Shown: positions 53,120-64,000, counted from the first letter of the stretch. The stretch is 64,000 nt of DNA from Lepidodermella squamata (GCA_047495785.1 JBLDXI010000026.1:310001-374000), one strand, 5' to 3'. Made by a program: numbers and translations. The notes: generated from the sequence alone by a model not told the origin.

Positions 53120-56100
53120 ATGGAACAGAAAATAACGGAGAATCGGATCATCTTGTGCAAGGTTTTTTAACTCGAAATTATCTGAATTCACCTTCAACTG
53201 AATCGTCACAGGTTTGTAGCAAGGTTGTGCCAAAGCGAAAATTATTCAACCCTCGCGTATGCCATGCCTGTCAGGTACGTATCATCGACCATAGAGAATA
53301 GAATGATTAGAGTAGAAACTCACAGCTGAATCATTATGGCAACAATTATTTCGCGCAAAAAAAATTAAGGCGTGCTTTTCAACTTTTTTTACTCATTTTT
53401 CAATCAGATTTTAGTGTATGAAATGCCAAAAATCAGCTAAAAATGAGAGAAGTTTGCGTTGTGATTTCTGATAACGGAAATTTCACTTCGAGCTGATATT
53501 TTGACGCCTTAAAAATTAATACCCAAGAATTTCAGTGATATCAAATATGAGGTGGGTATATACGAAGTTTTCTTTCATATATAAGTATTCATATGTATGA
53601 CAAATCACCTTACATGCATATTTTCTTTCATAAAATCCTGCCTTTTCGCCAAACGATGATTAGTCGTTTAGTGTCGGGGTTCGGGTAAGGGTTAGGGTTA
53701 GGCAGTGCTTTGAATTTTATTTAGACCCTATTTTCTCTGATTTAGATTAGAAATGATTGATTTATGGGGGAAAGCATTTTGATTTGATTGATTATGATTT
53801 AGCCTTGGGGTTGCAATTAAATAAGTTATACCGGGAAGCTAAGATCTTTCCTCTTTTTTGATGGAAATTCGCTTTAGAAAGTGACAGTGGTTTCACGTTC
53901 TCGGTATTTTATCCATTTCCTGACATTTCGAAGCACCAAGCTTCATGAAAATCGAGATGCTTCGCCATTTATGGCGATTTATAGGTGTCAATGATTTGAT
54001 TTGATTGATTTAGTCCTGGAAAATTGGGACAATTATTGATTTTGATTGATTGAAGGATGTTCGTGATTTAAGCTGTAAATAAAATAAAATCAAATCCAAA
54101 GCTCTGGGGTTAGGTTTTGGTTGGGTTAGGGTTCAAGGTTAAGGTTAGGGTTAGGTTTAGTTCGAGGTTCGGTTTTCTATGAAGTTCGATTTTTAGGCCC
54201 CTAATAACCTTCCCACTTCCCCAATAACCATTTTCAAGCGAAAATAATTGACTACGCTTTCGCAACCTCGTTTTTCTTTTATATGAACCGAAGACTAGTC
54301 GTCTTACATTTCCCGAATGTTTTCATCTCGAATTTAATGAATAAAAATATGTATGAAAGATTGCTCCCAAAAAATAGTGAAAATTTGGAAGAAAAATCAG
54401 TTCAATAATTTAATTTTACGTGCATTTTTGCATGTGATTTTTAAACAGAAAATTAAGGCGAGATTTTTACGACTGCCATTCTCGTTTCTTAAAAATAATT
54501 TCCGCTTCAAAACTGGAGCTCGAGTTTCTAATCTTATAATTCTATTATCTTTGGTACCACAACAAAATAAATTTTTTACGAAATTCATAATTCATACTTC
54601 AGAAATTCTACATTCGCAAAATTGAGCACCGCTTTGAAATGGTATGCTCGACTGGCAACATGAACTGCGATATCAGCTCAAACCCTAAGAAGACTTGCAG
54701 CCGCTGCCGTCTTGAACGATGCATCGCCGCTCGGAAGAACGGTGAACATTATATTATATCGATTAATTGCACCGGACTTACGGATTTTTTTCCTACTAAA
54801 AGGTGGCACTTTGAAGCCTGAAAATTCGAAGAAGGGCGCTATCATTCAGAACCCTGATCCCTTCGATCTAACAGAATTGGAAACTGTGACTCGAAACTCA
54901 ATAACAGGCTTAACTGTTCTGCATGGCATGGAAACTGTGAGTATTCAATATTCGATTTTAATAATTCCGAAACTGAAATTTAAACCGTGAATAGTTGCCA
55001 CTTCGCCGCCGCACCGAGCCGTATTCGGACTTGAACCAGCTAGCTACGGATTTTACGGTGGATCTTGTGTCCCAGGTTTACAACATGGGGCTGAAATATG
55101 GAGCTTTTATGAAAAGTTAGCTCAACATTTTTATATATTTTTTGTCTATTACTCACTGTCTCTTCATGTGGATTTAGGCTGTTTCAAGCTGTCGGAGTCT
55201 GAAGTTGGCTTAGCATTAACCTATGGCTGGAGCAAAGTGATTTCGGCTTTTTCAGCCTTGCCAAGCTGCCAGTGCTCCATGTTCGTTAGCAGCGCAGTCG
55301 TCCCGCAAATACGGGCTTTGTATCCTGAATATTCGGTAAGAAATTCGCGTAAAATTCGCGCTTAAAATATACCAGAAATTCTGCATTGGTTCTTTCAATT
55401 TTTCATTTAATTTGATTTCACTTGAAAATTTGGAAAATTTTAATTTTAATGAATTAACCTCAACTAAATTAAATTATTTTATATTTCTTATTTTTACGAA
55501 TATCTTTCAGTGGAACTAAATTTTTGTTGCGAAAACTAAATCGAGTGCAAAATTGATGGGGGAAAATGACAAGCCTATATACAGCGTGCCCCATAAGCCA
55601 TAAGTAACGCAAGGATAGGAAATTCGCGGAAAAGGTTCAGAAACTCAAGAATGAGAGACAAAGCCACATCTCAAGGCCGGAATAATTTCAAAAAAATTGA
55701 AAACATCCGCAGAATATTAATACTGTATGTCACATTTTAATTTTTAATGGGATCGAAAAAATTCCGGAGAAATTTGGTCCAACCGGGTAAAATGCCAATA
55801 TAGCGAACCATTTACTATCGGGATATCCGGTAAATTTTTATTCCTACGGTTAAATCACGGATAAAAGATGAACTTTTCTCTCGTTAGGTTCGATTTAAAA
55901 AATAATTTTATTTAATTTCCTTAACAAAAATCAGCAAATTAAAAATAGTTGCGCTGGGACAAGCTGTTAATGAAAGGAGCAATTTTCGAATCCGTAATTT
56001 CTTTTACCCGAAACAAATTAACGGTGAGCGGACCTAATTTGCCGTAGCGGAACCAAAATTGCTGTTAGCGGCACCAAATTTTGGAATTTTGTACTAGCCT

Positions 56101-56851
56101 GATATCCCTTTTCGGATATTTCGGATGGCCAAGATTAACCACAATAATTATACAAAATCACCAGTAAATTCAGCGTAAAATCCTCTAATAAGATAAGGTG
56201 TTCGGTTCAGAACCCATTCATCGCCTAAAATTCATAGAATTATTGAAAAAATGACCGCGGGAAAATTTCGATTTTAGTTCCGCCATGTGCAAAATATGTA
56301 AAATTCCATTAATTTGCATTAAAATTCGTAGGTAATTAATGCGGTAATATTTTGCTTCATAAGTCGATGTTATTACATATGTGAGGGCTTCTAAAGACAA
56401 TATAAATTTATGAGACCCTTTTTATTTTCAGCCCTGGATGGAGGCAGAGAAGGAGCTTGCCTACGTCGTTAATTGGTGGAAGCCTTCTCTTGCTCAGTTC
56501 TCGCTTCTGCTCACCTATCTGTTCCTCAGTGGTTCGTTAATTTGTGTGAAACTTAGCCCAACTTTCATTAACTTCATCATCCCAGCTGAAGCGGCCAGCT
56601 CAAGTCCTCGTGTTGCCGAAGCTCGGGAAACGGTAAAAGCCGCTCTGATGCTATTGACAAGTGGCATGGACGATCCTGATGAGATGAAATCGACTCCTGT
56701 TAACCAAGTGATGTTCGCATTGCAAAACGTGTTAATTTGCGCCCGAGCTGGCCTGGAAGCTACTTCGGCGCGTCAGCAGGTCATTTACAAAGACCGGCAA
56801 CTCGAAATGCTCCTCGAACGACTGCCCGATGAAGTAGCCAAACCAAAGTGA
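53120..56851 (+). CDS. Nuclear hormone receptor, tandem paralogue 2, with two expanded introns
   Basis: Exons 53120-53161, 53212-53274, 54603-54741, 54803-54936, 54995-55115, 55178-55335, 56432-56531 and 56586-56851. Start MEQKITENRIILCK, then finger 1 VCSKVVPKRKLF...VCHACQ|KFYIRK and finger 2 MVCSTGNMNCDISS...TCSRCRLERC. The hinge is GAIIQNPDPFDLTELE. The ligand-binding domain follows the paralogues (YNMGLKYGAFMK, SALPSCQCSMF, WWKPSLAQFSLLLTYLFLS). Introns 2 (~1.3 kb) and 6 (~1.1 kb) are far larger than the 50-60 bases of the others; intron 2 carries TTAGGG-like arrays. All frames and splice sites are intact, so the receptor is probably expressed. Poly(A) signal aataaa near 56908. Confidence 0.8.
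53677..54170 (+). repeat. Degenerate telomere-like TTAGGG arrays in an intron
   Basis: Two short clusters, gggtaagggttagggttagg (53684-53703) and repeated ggttagggtt / aaggttagggttaggttt words (54113-54160), lie 400 bases apart on the same strand. They lie within intron 2 of receptor 2. Confidence 0.6.
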
Positions 56852-57400
56852 CTGGCTGATTTTTTCTTCGACCAAAGCCATAAACTGTTGTGAAACAATG
56901 ACATGAAATAAAACTTATCTTTGCTGATCCAGCATGTATCCATTTACTGATAGATATTTAAAAATTATTCTAAAAATGCCCCTCCTTATTAAATAAAGGC
57001 TCAATTTTCGAGGGAGACATAAACAATAATATATATTTTTATTGTTTTAAACAAAAAAACCCGCTACAATCAATTGAGAGCAGTCGCCGCTAACGACGCT
57101 GAAATTTTTAGATTAATCTATGGTTAATTGAATTAGTTTAGATTGGCTGTAAAGCTATTTGGTAGGCTTGTGTATATAGGAAGGAATTCAAAATCCGGTT
57201 ACTACGGCTGGCTTTTTTCACTTTTGTCAGGCGATTTATCGCAATATTTCGAATGTCGCTCGTTACCGGAATGATCTCGAAAATCCGACTCTACTACCGC
57301 ATGCTAGGCTTTGTACCCGTGAATGTGAAGCGCGAATCGCGAATACTACACACTGCCCTGTCCACCTTCTACGTCCAAGAGACCGCAGTTCCCGCACGTC

Positions 57401-57868
57401 ATGTGGACCTGGCTCAAGCTCAAGGTTCGACTCAACCTGAAACTCAACAGCAACCCGCTGAACTTCATGCTTAGGGTACACGAAAATATTCCGGCCGTCG
57501 ACCCAGCTGTAAACAACGCCTTAAACTACGCACCGCCTCCTCCTCCGTCTCCTCCCACGCTGGAGGAACATGGATGTTTTCGCTCCTCCTCCGTTTTCGC
57601 TGAGCTACAACCCGCCCAGGCGCACTTCGTAGCCGGACTTCATCATCTAGCTCTTCAGTTTGACGATGCTGCCATCGACGCGCCGCCAGCAAATCAGCCG
57701 ATGTGGGAAGGTGATGTGAATGGTCAGGCGATGGGTGGAGGAAGTTCGAGCAGCTCCGAGAGATATCTATGCCGCGAGTTGGTGCCGCCGAAGAACCAGA
57801 TTAGGCGGATGAAGAACTACTTGCTATTTTCAACATTTACATTGATTTATCTAATTATTGTTGTATAG
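57401..57868 (+). CDS. GC-rich open frame next to the LINE remnant, unassigned
   Basis: A 155-codon frame begins MWTWLKLKVRLNLKL and contains a proline run (YAPPPPPSPPTLEE), a Ser-rich stretch and a hydrophobic end (LLFSTFTLIYLIIVV). It abuts the reverse-transcriptase fragment, and its base composition (GC-rich) matches that fragment rather than the receptors. I think it is 5' transposon-derived or host DNA carried with it. There is no recognised domain. Confidence 0.25.
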   Translation: MWTWLKLKVRLNLKLNSNPLNFMLRVHENIPAVDPAVNNALNYAPPPPPSPPTLEEHGCFRSSSVFAELQPAQAHFVAGLHHLALQFDDAAIDAPPANQPMWEGDVNGQAMGGGSSSSSERYLCRELVPPKNQIRRMKNYLLFSTFTLIYLIIVV

Positions 57869-58550
57869 TTGAAGGCGGCTTATGACTCGGTCTGGCACGC
57901 TGGCCTTGTGCACCGCCTCTGCGGACTTCCTCTCCCGCGGAACCTAATCGGATGGCTCACAGACTATCTGCGCGACCGCAAACGTTCGCCTGGCTGACCG
58001 CGTTCGCATCACCGATCTCGAGCGGCGCTGTCGCCTGCCCAGCCTTTCGGATTTTTTCTCCCAAGTTCAAGTCCGCAACGCCGAGAACTCCCGCAGACAT
58101 GTGCTGCCACTTCGCGAGCAAATCGAAGGCGCCCGCTTGCGTCCGCCAACCGCGATGAAGTCGCCAGTAGTCGTCCTCCATGACTGCCTGTCGTCAGGCC
58201 CGCCTGTCATAGTCCACCCTTTACCCTTTATTCCTTGTTCTTTGTTTCTTTCCGCTCATCATTTCTGTTCATGCTCTTCTCTTCATCCTCTGTGATTTAT
58301 GTTGTACTCTGTCTTCTGAACTGTTCTACCTATCTACCTGCACCCGATAAAGCTTAAGCTGCTGATAATTAATTCCTTAATGTCTCCCCACTAGTGTCTT
58401 CCGCGAACTGTTTGAGATCTCAGACAATCGCGTGTCCTCTTTGTGCCGGCGCCTTGTCTGACATGTCTTTTTATTGTTGTTATTTTCTGCCTCTAAATTT
58501 AATTTGTAAGTCAAATGAGGAAAAATAAAAAAGATTTTCGTTCGTTTCGT
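57869..58550 (+). mobile_element. Truncated non-LTR retrotransposon (LINE) remnant
   Basis: The frame LKAAYDSVWHAGLVHRLCGL ... LIGWLTDYLRDRK (57869-57997) is the characteristic reverse-transcriptase block of Jockey/CR1-type LINEs (AFDSVWHxxLxxKL...LxxWLxxYLxxR). It stops, and a shifted frame carries a basic C-terminal-like segment (LSDFFSQVQVRNAENSRRH). After that comes non-coding 3' sequence ending in ttcgttcgtttcgttcgtta. Most of the polymerase is missing, so it is dead. Confidence 0.7.
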
Positions 58551-58663
58551 TCGTTAATCGTTAATGTTGTAATTTCCGCCCTTGCTACTTATGTTAATTA
58601 TGCTATTAATCGCTAGATTTATTGTTGATTATTCGGAAAAATGACATTAGGACATGTCATTAG

Positions 58664-58852
58664 CGTCGTGTTGAAAAACTCGGATTAAGGCTTGTCTACG
58701 TCAGTTTCAAGGTGACAAGTGAAATGCCATTCGTGTTTGCTCCATTTTCGATTCAGAAATAAACATTCAAGTAAGAAAACACCGCTATTTACTTGTCACC
58801 CGTCACCTGGAAACTGACGTAAACAAGCCTAAATCCGAGTTTTTTAACGACG
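58664..58852. repeat. MITE with ~55-bp terminal inverted repeats
   Basis: The left arm cgtcgtgttgaaaaactcgg, then aggcttgtctacgtcagttt and ggtgacaagt, is matched by the right arm acttgtcacccgtcacct, ggaaactgacgtaaacaag and ccgagttttttaacgacg. The internal ~70 bases are non-coding. Confidence 0.8.
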
Positions 58853-59796
58853 ATAACGATATGACGCTGCCATTTAAACAAATAAAATTCGGACAGATGG
58901 GTTTTTGTTGGTCGTTTTTTGGGACCTAAATTCACCGTTTATGAAATTCGGACACATGCATAAAATCCCTCAAAATGTTGAATATCAGAGAATTGTTGGA
59001 ACTTTAATTTTCATCATCATAATCAAGTTTTGTCCCGCGCTTCAACTTAAAACTTTGAATTTAATTAAACAGGTGTCTAATTACTTTGCGCATGCATTAG
59101 TTTTAGCAAAACTATAAACCATCAAATTAAAAAAGTTGAGCGAAGCATTGAGAAGTTTGAAGAAATCGTTGACCATGATATGCGGTTAGGGGCACTGAAA
59201 ATTCAGTGTCCATGTCAATTTGAAGGTCACGTGTGACATGTCATAACTAAATGATAAATTACTTAATCCCGTATTGAATTTCATGATAATACTACTCGAT
59301 ATTTAGTTATAGTCTCTGGTTACTACTAAGCCCAGCTTTCATTAATATACGATATATGCCAGTTCATATTACAATGAAAATTCCCTAATCGATTTAGAGG
59401 TGAAAAATCGTGCTACAGTGAAACGCGAATAAGGGCGGAAATACGGCAAGTGTGAGGTTTGCACTTTTACGCAAATGAACGGACATTATCAACGGCTTTT
59501 TTATTTATCATCTCCGTACTGACTCGAGCAAACTTCAACGATGTTAATTTTGATAATGGGTGCCTCAGAAGGGATTAAAGCTCCGATTTTTCTTGGAACT
59601 ACAAGTCGTTGCATAAACATTTGAAATAACTGAGCTGGCTGTTCGTCTAGTACATGTCATAATTTTGCCATTGAAAAGCAGCTTTCGAGTCTGTAATGGT
59701 TTCATTCTTGCAGACTATAAGCGCAGACGTCTGACGTTGGCCTAATATTTCTGCTAAATTTGTCTTGGCTAAGTTTTTGTACCTAGGCCTTAAACC

Positions 59797-59937
59797 ATCG
59801 ATTATAACGCGTGCTGTCTGCATTGTAAAAATCGATGAGCCTATGAATGAAATATATTACAGACACGCGCACGACATGCTCACATGAAAAACAAGTTGTG
59901 TGCGTCCTATATCCCGACCCATTTAAATACCAGTTCT
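59797..59937 (+). promoter_or_regulatory. Shared receptor-promoter block, copy 3
   Basis: catcgattataacgcgtgctg, then tgtaaaaatcgatgag, acacgcgcacgacatgctca and gtgtgcgtcctatat. Aligned with copy 2, it keeps both ATCGAT boxes in inverted array with the same spacing. Confidence 0.6.
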
Positions 59938-60029
59938 CATTCTTTATTGTCAAAACATAATATATAACCAGTAGGGTCGCAAGATAAATTCGTTTAACTA
60001 ATACAACTTCATCTCGCCGATTAAAACAG

Positions 60030-61477
60030 ATGGAGCAGACAACTTCGGAGAATCGCGTCATTCTGTGCAAGGTTTTTCTACTTGTTTTCCGAACTTCTTT
60101 CTCTTTCAACCGAATCATCACAGGTTTGTAGCAAGGTTGTGCCTAAGCGAAAATTCTTCAGCCCTCGCGTATGCCATGCCTGTCAGGTATGTTTTAATCA
60201 ACTGCTCCGAAGGATCAATTGAATGATGTATTTTGCAGAAATTCTACATCCGTAAGATTGACCACCGCTTTGAAATGGTGTGCTCGACAGGCAAATTGAA
60301 CTGCGATATCAGCTCAAACCCTAAGAAGACTTGCAACCGCTGCCGTCTTGAACGATGCATTGCCGCTCGGAAGAACGGTGAAATTAACCCTTAACAATTA
60401 TATCCACGCGAATTATCGATTTTTCCCCTATCTCAAAGGTGCGAGGAAGGACACTCTAAAACCTGAAAATGCGAAGGATTTTAGCGAGGGCACTATCATA
60501 CAGAACCCGGAGCTCTTTGACCTCGGAGAGATGGAAACTGCGACTCGAAACTCAATAACAGGCTTAACGGTTCTACATGGCATGGAAACTGTGAGTATTC
60601 AGTTGAAATAATTCAATTGAAATACATTTCGTTTCCGTGAAAAGTTGCCACTACGCCGCTGCACTGAGCCATATTCGGACTTGAACCAACTAGCTTCGGA
60701 ATTTACGATGGATCACGTGTCCCAGGTTTACAACATGGGGCTGAAATATGGAGCTTTCATAAAGAGTGAGCTCAACTTTTTTCTACGTAGGTAATATGTT
60801 AATGTCTGCATCTTGATTCAGACTGTTATAAGCTGTCAGATGCTGAAGTTAATTCAGCATTAGCTTCTGGTTGGAGCAAAACGATTTCGGTTTTTTCAGC
60901 ATTGCCAAGCTGTCAGTGCTCCTTGTTTGTAAGCAACGTCGTCGCTCCCCAGATACAAGCTTTATTTCCTGAATATACGGTAAGAAATAACTCGAATAAA
61001 TGATTCCGAAAAATTCGTATAATATGGTTCTGTTAATTTGTATCATTTGATTCAACAATTCTAGCCAATGATGGAGGCGGAGAAGGAACTTGGATACGTC
61101 ATCAACTGGTGGAAGCCTTCTCTTGCTCAGTTCTCGCTTCTGTTGACCTATCTGTTCCTCAGTGGTTTGTATTTGCTATGAAGCTAGCCATATTTTACCT
61201 GCGTTTTTCAGCTGAAGCTGCCAGCTCAAGTCCTCGAGTTGCTAAAGCTCGGGAAACAGTAAAAACAGCCCTAACGGTATTGACAAGTGGCATGGACGAC
61301 CCTGATGAGATCAAATCGACTCCTGTCAACCAATTGATGCTAGCTCTAGAAAACGTCTTAGTCTGCGCTCGAGCCGGCGTTGAAGCTACGGCAGCCCGTC
61401 AGCAGCTTACATTCAAACACAGACAACTCGAAATGCTCCTCGAACGACTGCCCGATGAAGTGGCCAAGCCGAAGTGA
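60030..61477 (+). CDS. Nuclear hormone receptor, tandem paralogue 3
   Basis: Exons 60030-60071, 60124-60186, 60239-60377, 60439-60590, 60645-60765, 60822-60979, 61065-61164 and 61212-61477. Start MEQTTSENRVILCK; finger 1 VCSKVVPKRKFF...VCHACQ|KFYIRK; finger 2 MVCSTGKLNCDISS...TCNRCRLERC. The hinge is GTIIQNPELFDLGEME. The ligand-binding domain has YNMGLKYGAFIK, SALPSCQCSLF and WWKPSLAQFSLLLTYLFLS, ending RQQLTFKHRQLEMLLERLP. All introns are 46-86 bases. The P-box CHACQKFY is shared by all three paralogues and differs from classical CEGCKGFF. Poly(A) signal aataaa near 61540. Confidence 0.85.
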
Positions 61478-61807
61478 TTGGCTGACTCTGTTAACATTTG
61501 CTCTTTCTCTTCGAACCAACTTTTGCGAATCAATGAAATAATAAAATAAATTTCCTATTTGCTGATCCAGCTTATTATATTCATTTACTGAAATTGATTT
61601 ACAAATTATCAGAAGAATGCGTCTCCACATTAAATGAGTCGTGCCACACAGAAAAGGTCCTCACCGTTTTTGTTGAGCCCCACTATGAGGGTGACTATCA
61701 CAGTCTCGGGATCACAACTCTCTTCTGTAATTCTTATTCAGCTCTAATAAGGGCCTTTTCTATACGGCACGTCTCAAATAAAGGCTTCATGTTTTCGAGT
61801 TTTCTGA
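61478..61807. other. Intergenic between convergent genes
   Basis: Short 3' regions of receptor 3 and the kinase gene. An aataaag near 61779 is on the plus strand. No gene is seen. Confidence 0.5.
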
Positions 61808-64000
61808 TCAAGGACTGATAATGCTAACCAGGCTGTTCAGTAATCCTGTATCGGTCTCGAGAATAGCTATTGACTTGCTCAGTTTAGAACCTAGAGTTAC
61901 CACACTTGGCAAAGTCTTGTGTGTTGTTTGCCCAGGGGACGGCAAAGCAACGGCAATGCGATGGCAGCTTTTGCCAACACGATCAGAAGACCATGAAAGC
62001 TCTCCAATGTGCTCTTCTCCATCATTTGTATCCTTTTCCTGCTCGCCATACGCATAAACCTGTAAGAATTTGGATGATTCACGCCCCCGAGTCGAATAAT
62101 ATATTACTTACGATAATCTTTCCGAGTGAGCTATCACCAATGATTATATTTCCTAGCCGGTCGAATATTATTTGAGCTGGATAAGCTTTCACCATTTGAA
62201 GTTCACTAACACGTCGCAGCGTGAGTCCAGAGGTTGATCGCCGATTTACCTCAAATTTAACAATCACAGAAGTGTCTCTATTAGGCAGAAGTCTTGTCGA
62301 AGCTACTTCTTCATTAGCCTCTAAAATCTCAACGAATCGTTTTCCGTCATCGGGCATCAGAACTTCAATCCTTCTCTTCTTCCTATCGCAAACTGCTATG
62401 TGATAGCTTTCATCCTCCGCGGTGAATATCGAACAGCTGTAGGGCGAGAATCCACACAATATTGAAGCTATATGGTGGCCGATAGGTTTCCCGCATTCAT
62501 CGGATGCTATAGACCATATGGAAATGTCATTGTGTTTACTTCCATGGTAATCACAACCGAAAAGTAATCGATTCAGAGGATCGACGGATATAGTCTCCAA
62601 ATGACGTCCATCTAACATTTCACTTGGAATGAGAACATCTGTCTCTGCGGAGCAAATTTCTTGAAGGTTAGCAGCCCCATTAGTTATCAAAGTCATAACC
62701 GAGTCCATTCCAGAGTGTTTAGCCATGTCCGCTAGCAGATAGCAAACTTTAAGCAAGTTTGATGAGTAGTTTATTCGAAGAACTGATCCATCCGTTTGAC
62801 CGCTGGGGTAATTGAAAAGATAGATGTCATCAGAAACATAGTCGTAGGTAGCATGGGCGATTTTCAGAGTTTTCATCGCCACATTTTTAGGCATGACCAG
62901 GCTACAACTTCCGCTGAACTTCGAAGTTGTCCACTTTTTATCGCGATTTGGAAAATGCTGCAAAAGTAAGTAAGCTATCAAAAAAGCGATGAATGGAAAT
63001 TGAGAGCAACCTCGACTCTTCCGTTGCTTGTTAGCACTAACAAAGCTGGCTCTGGGTGCTGGCTGATTGGACTCCCAATGTATACGATTGCAGTTATATC
63101 ATCTTTCTCTTTCGTCTGGAAAATTTCCACCGGATACCTAGAAAGATTCACCCAGTACTTGGGCGATAATGCGTTAGTTCGACGTCGAGAGTCTGATAGC
63201 GTAGAAGCGAAAAATTGAGGATCAGTCGGACTAATCATGATGCCTGAATCTGTCAGTAGCTCATCAGGAACATCCAAATTATCGAGCTCTTCGCAAATAT
63301 CAAACGATTCGGCGTGGCCGCATTGGAACTGGAATTCTTTGATAGCTGCTCGGATTTTAGGGTGCTTCAACAAGTCACGCGATTTCGGTCGATTGACGGG
63401 GTTCTTCTCCAGCAACTTTTCGCAGATAAAATTACGAAGGTCTGCGCTGTAACTCTCATCAGTTATCGGCTTCGGGGATTCGCTAAAAAGCTTCAAGTTA
63501 ATGCCTATTTTCTTTTACATGGCTCATACTGTATAATTTTCCGCATCAAGGCAGCCTCGTTAATTGCAAGAAACTGGAAACGGAATAAAATTATTTCCCA
63601 TGGAAATGAAGGTTTCAAAAATAATTTACTGGTAGATCCAAAGTGGCCAACTCGTAGCAAACGATTCCCAACGTCCAAATATCGCCACGAAAGGAAAAGT
63701 GGGCATCCTGTAATGTTTCCGGGGGCCTATGAGTGATAGTTCCCCAGCCAGTCCCGGCAGAACTTATGTCTCTGAAATTCTCACAACATAACCTCATCCG
63801 TCTAAAAATTGTACGAGAAATACGTGTCGAGCTGTTTGGAAACTCCAAAGTCACCAAGTTTCAAGAAAATTCCGTAGGCAAGAAAAATGTTGTCTGATTT
63901 GATGTCCCGATGGAGGACGCGCAGTTTTGTGTGGAGATAATCAACTGCCCTGACTAGTTGGGCAGTCCAGGCCCATATTTGGCACTCGTGGTATGATCCA
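61808..64000 (-). CDS. NEK-like protein kinase fused to a C-terminal beta-propeller (5' end beyond the window)
   Basis: The minus strand reads into the window inside the kinase domain: QLVRAVDYLHTKLRVLHRDI with the HRD catalytic loop, then KSDNIFL, LGDFGVSK (DFG) and, after a short intron, GTITHRPPETL (PE of APE) and DIWTLGIVCYELATLDLP. Later exons give SADLRNFICEKLLEKNPVNR (subdomain XI Arg). The HRDIKS/NIFL/LGDFG set is typical of NIMA-related kinases, and the catalytic residues are kept. From about 63300 downward a second module begins (SPTDPQFF...) and continues through exon 62978-62079 (blades with HNDISIWS and LGNIIIGD) to a last exon ending 61808 (SIISP). That module is the same propeller as in the 9874-12361 gene. 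Introns are 46-60 bases. Confidence 0.8.

Larger units (their letters stand above)
56852..60029. other. Intergenic, 3.2 kb, with LINE remnant and MITE
   Basis: Holds a GC-rich open stretch (57253-57868), a reverse-transcriptase fragment with 3' tail (57869-58550), an inverted-repeat element (58664-58852) and the promoter block of receptor 3 (59797-59937). The rest is AT-rich with no gene seen. Confidence 0.6.

Noticed and set aside
1-64000. CRISPR arrays, bacterial operons, rRNA genes or a spliced-leader RNA
   Set aside because: No regularly spaced repeats, no rRNA-like sequence, and no recurrent leader before start codons; all genes are eukaryotic with spliceosomal introns.

Overview
The window is 64 kb of animal nuclear DNA. 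Every multi-exon gene has GT-AG introns, usually 45-65 bases long, with a T-rich acceptor (ttttcag / atttag). Several genes encode secreted or membrane proteins. The proteins are clearly metazoan: Cys-loop channels, a Shaker-type K+ channel, nuclear receptors, LDL-receptor A repeats and an astacin. The compact introns, the acceptor consensus and a tandem cluster of divergent nuclear receptors suggest a small-genome invertebrate, with a nematode-like ecdysozoan as the best single guess. Degenerate TTAGGG arrays inside one intron are not the usual nematode telomere repeat, so other fast-evolving small-genome groups (for example appendicularians) stay open. Coding exons were joined by hand from reading frames and splice sites, and no database search was possible.

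Layout. 0-9.3 kb: 3' half of a nuclear receptor; a seven-repeat LDLa protein; a Cys-loop channel with introns; an astacin-like pseudoprotease fused to UBR-box-like zinc fingers; a small single-pass receptor-like protein; and a secreted protein with two copies of a lectin-like domain. 9.8-16.5 kb: a trypsin-like/beta-propeller fusion, a small two-exon gene, and a Shaker-type channel with a long disordered N-terminus and one missing S4 turn. 16.6-29.5 kb: two paralogous small secreted proteins, a DUF4419 protein, a type II Golgi-like protein, a mucin-like membrane protein, a divergent gene pair sharing an unrecognised ~110-residue domain, MITEs, and an intronless LRAT-AIG1 GTPase fusion. 29.7-36 kb: a hAT-type transposase gene split by a 3.8-kb element with ~1-kb inverted terminal repeats. 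36.9-47 kb: two near-identical intronless Cys-loop channels flanking a secreted propeptide, a second DUF4419 gene carrying an exact 221-bp tandem duplication, a minus-strand nuclear receptor and a nuclear-receptor relic. 48.5-61.5 kb: three tandem nuclear-receptor paralogues that share a promoter block, with SINE, LINE and MITE debris between them. 61.8-64 kb: a NEK-like kinase with the same beta-propeller as the 9.8-kb gene, cut by the window end.

The genes do not form one pathway. The region looks like a chromosome arm rich in local duplication, domain shuffling and transposon insertion. The items most worth checking are the domain fusions (astacin-UBR, LRAT-AIG1, trypsin-like/propeller and kinase/propeller), the S4-shortened Shaker channel, the 15-residue Cys-loop, and the exonised intron in the first tandem receptor.
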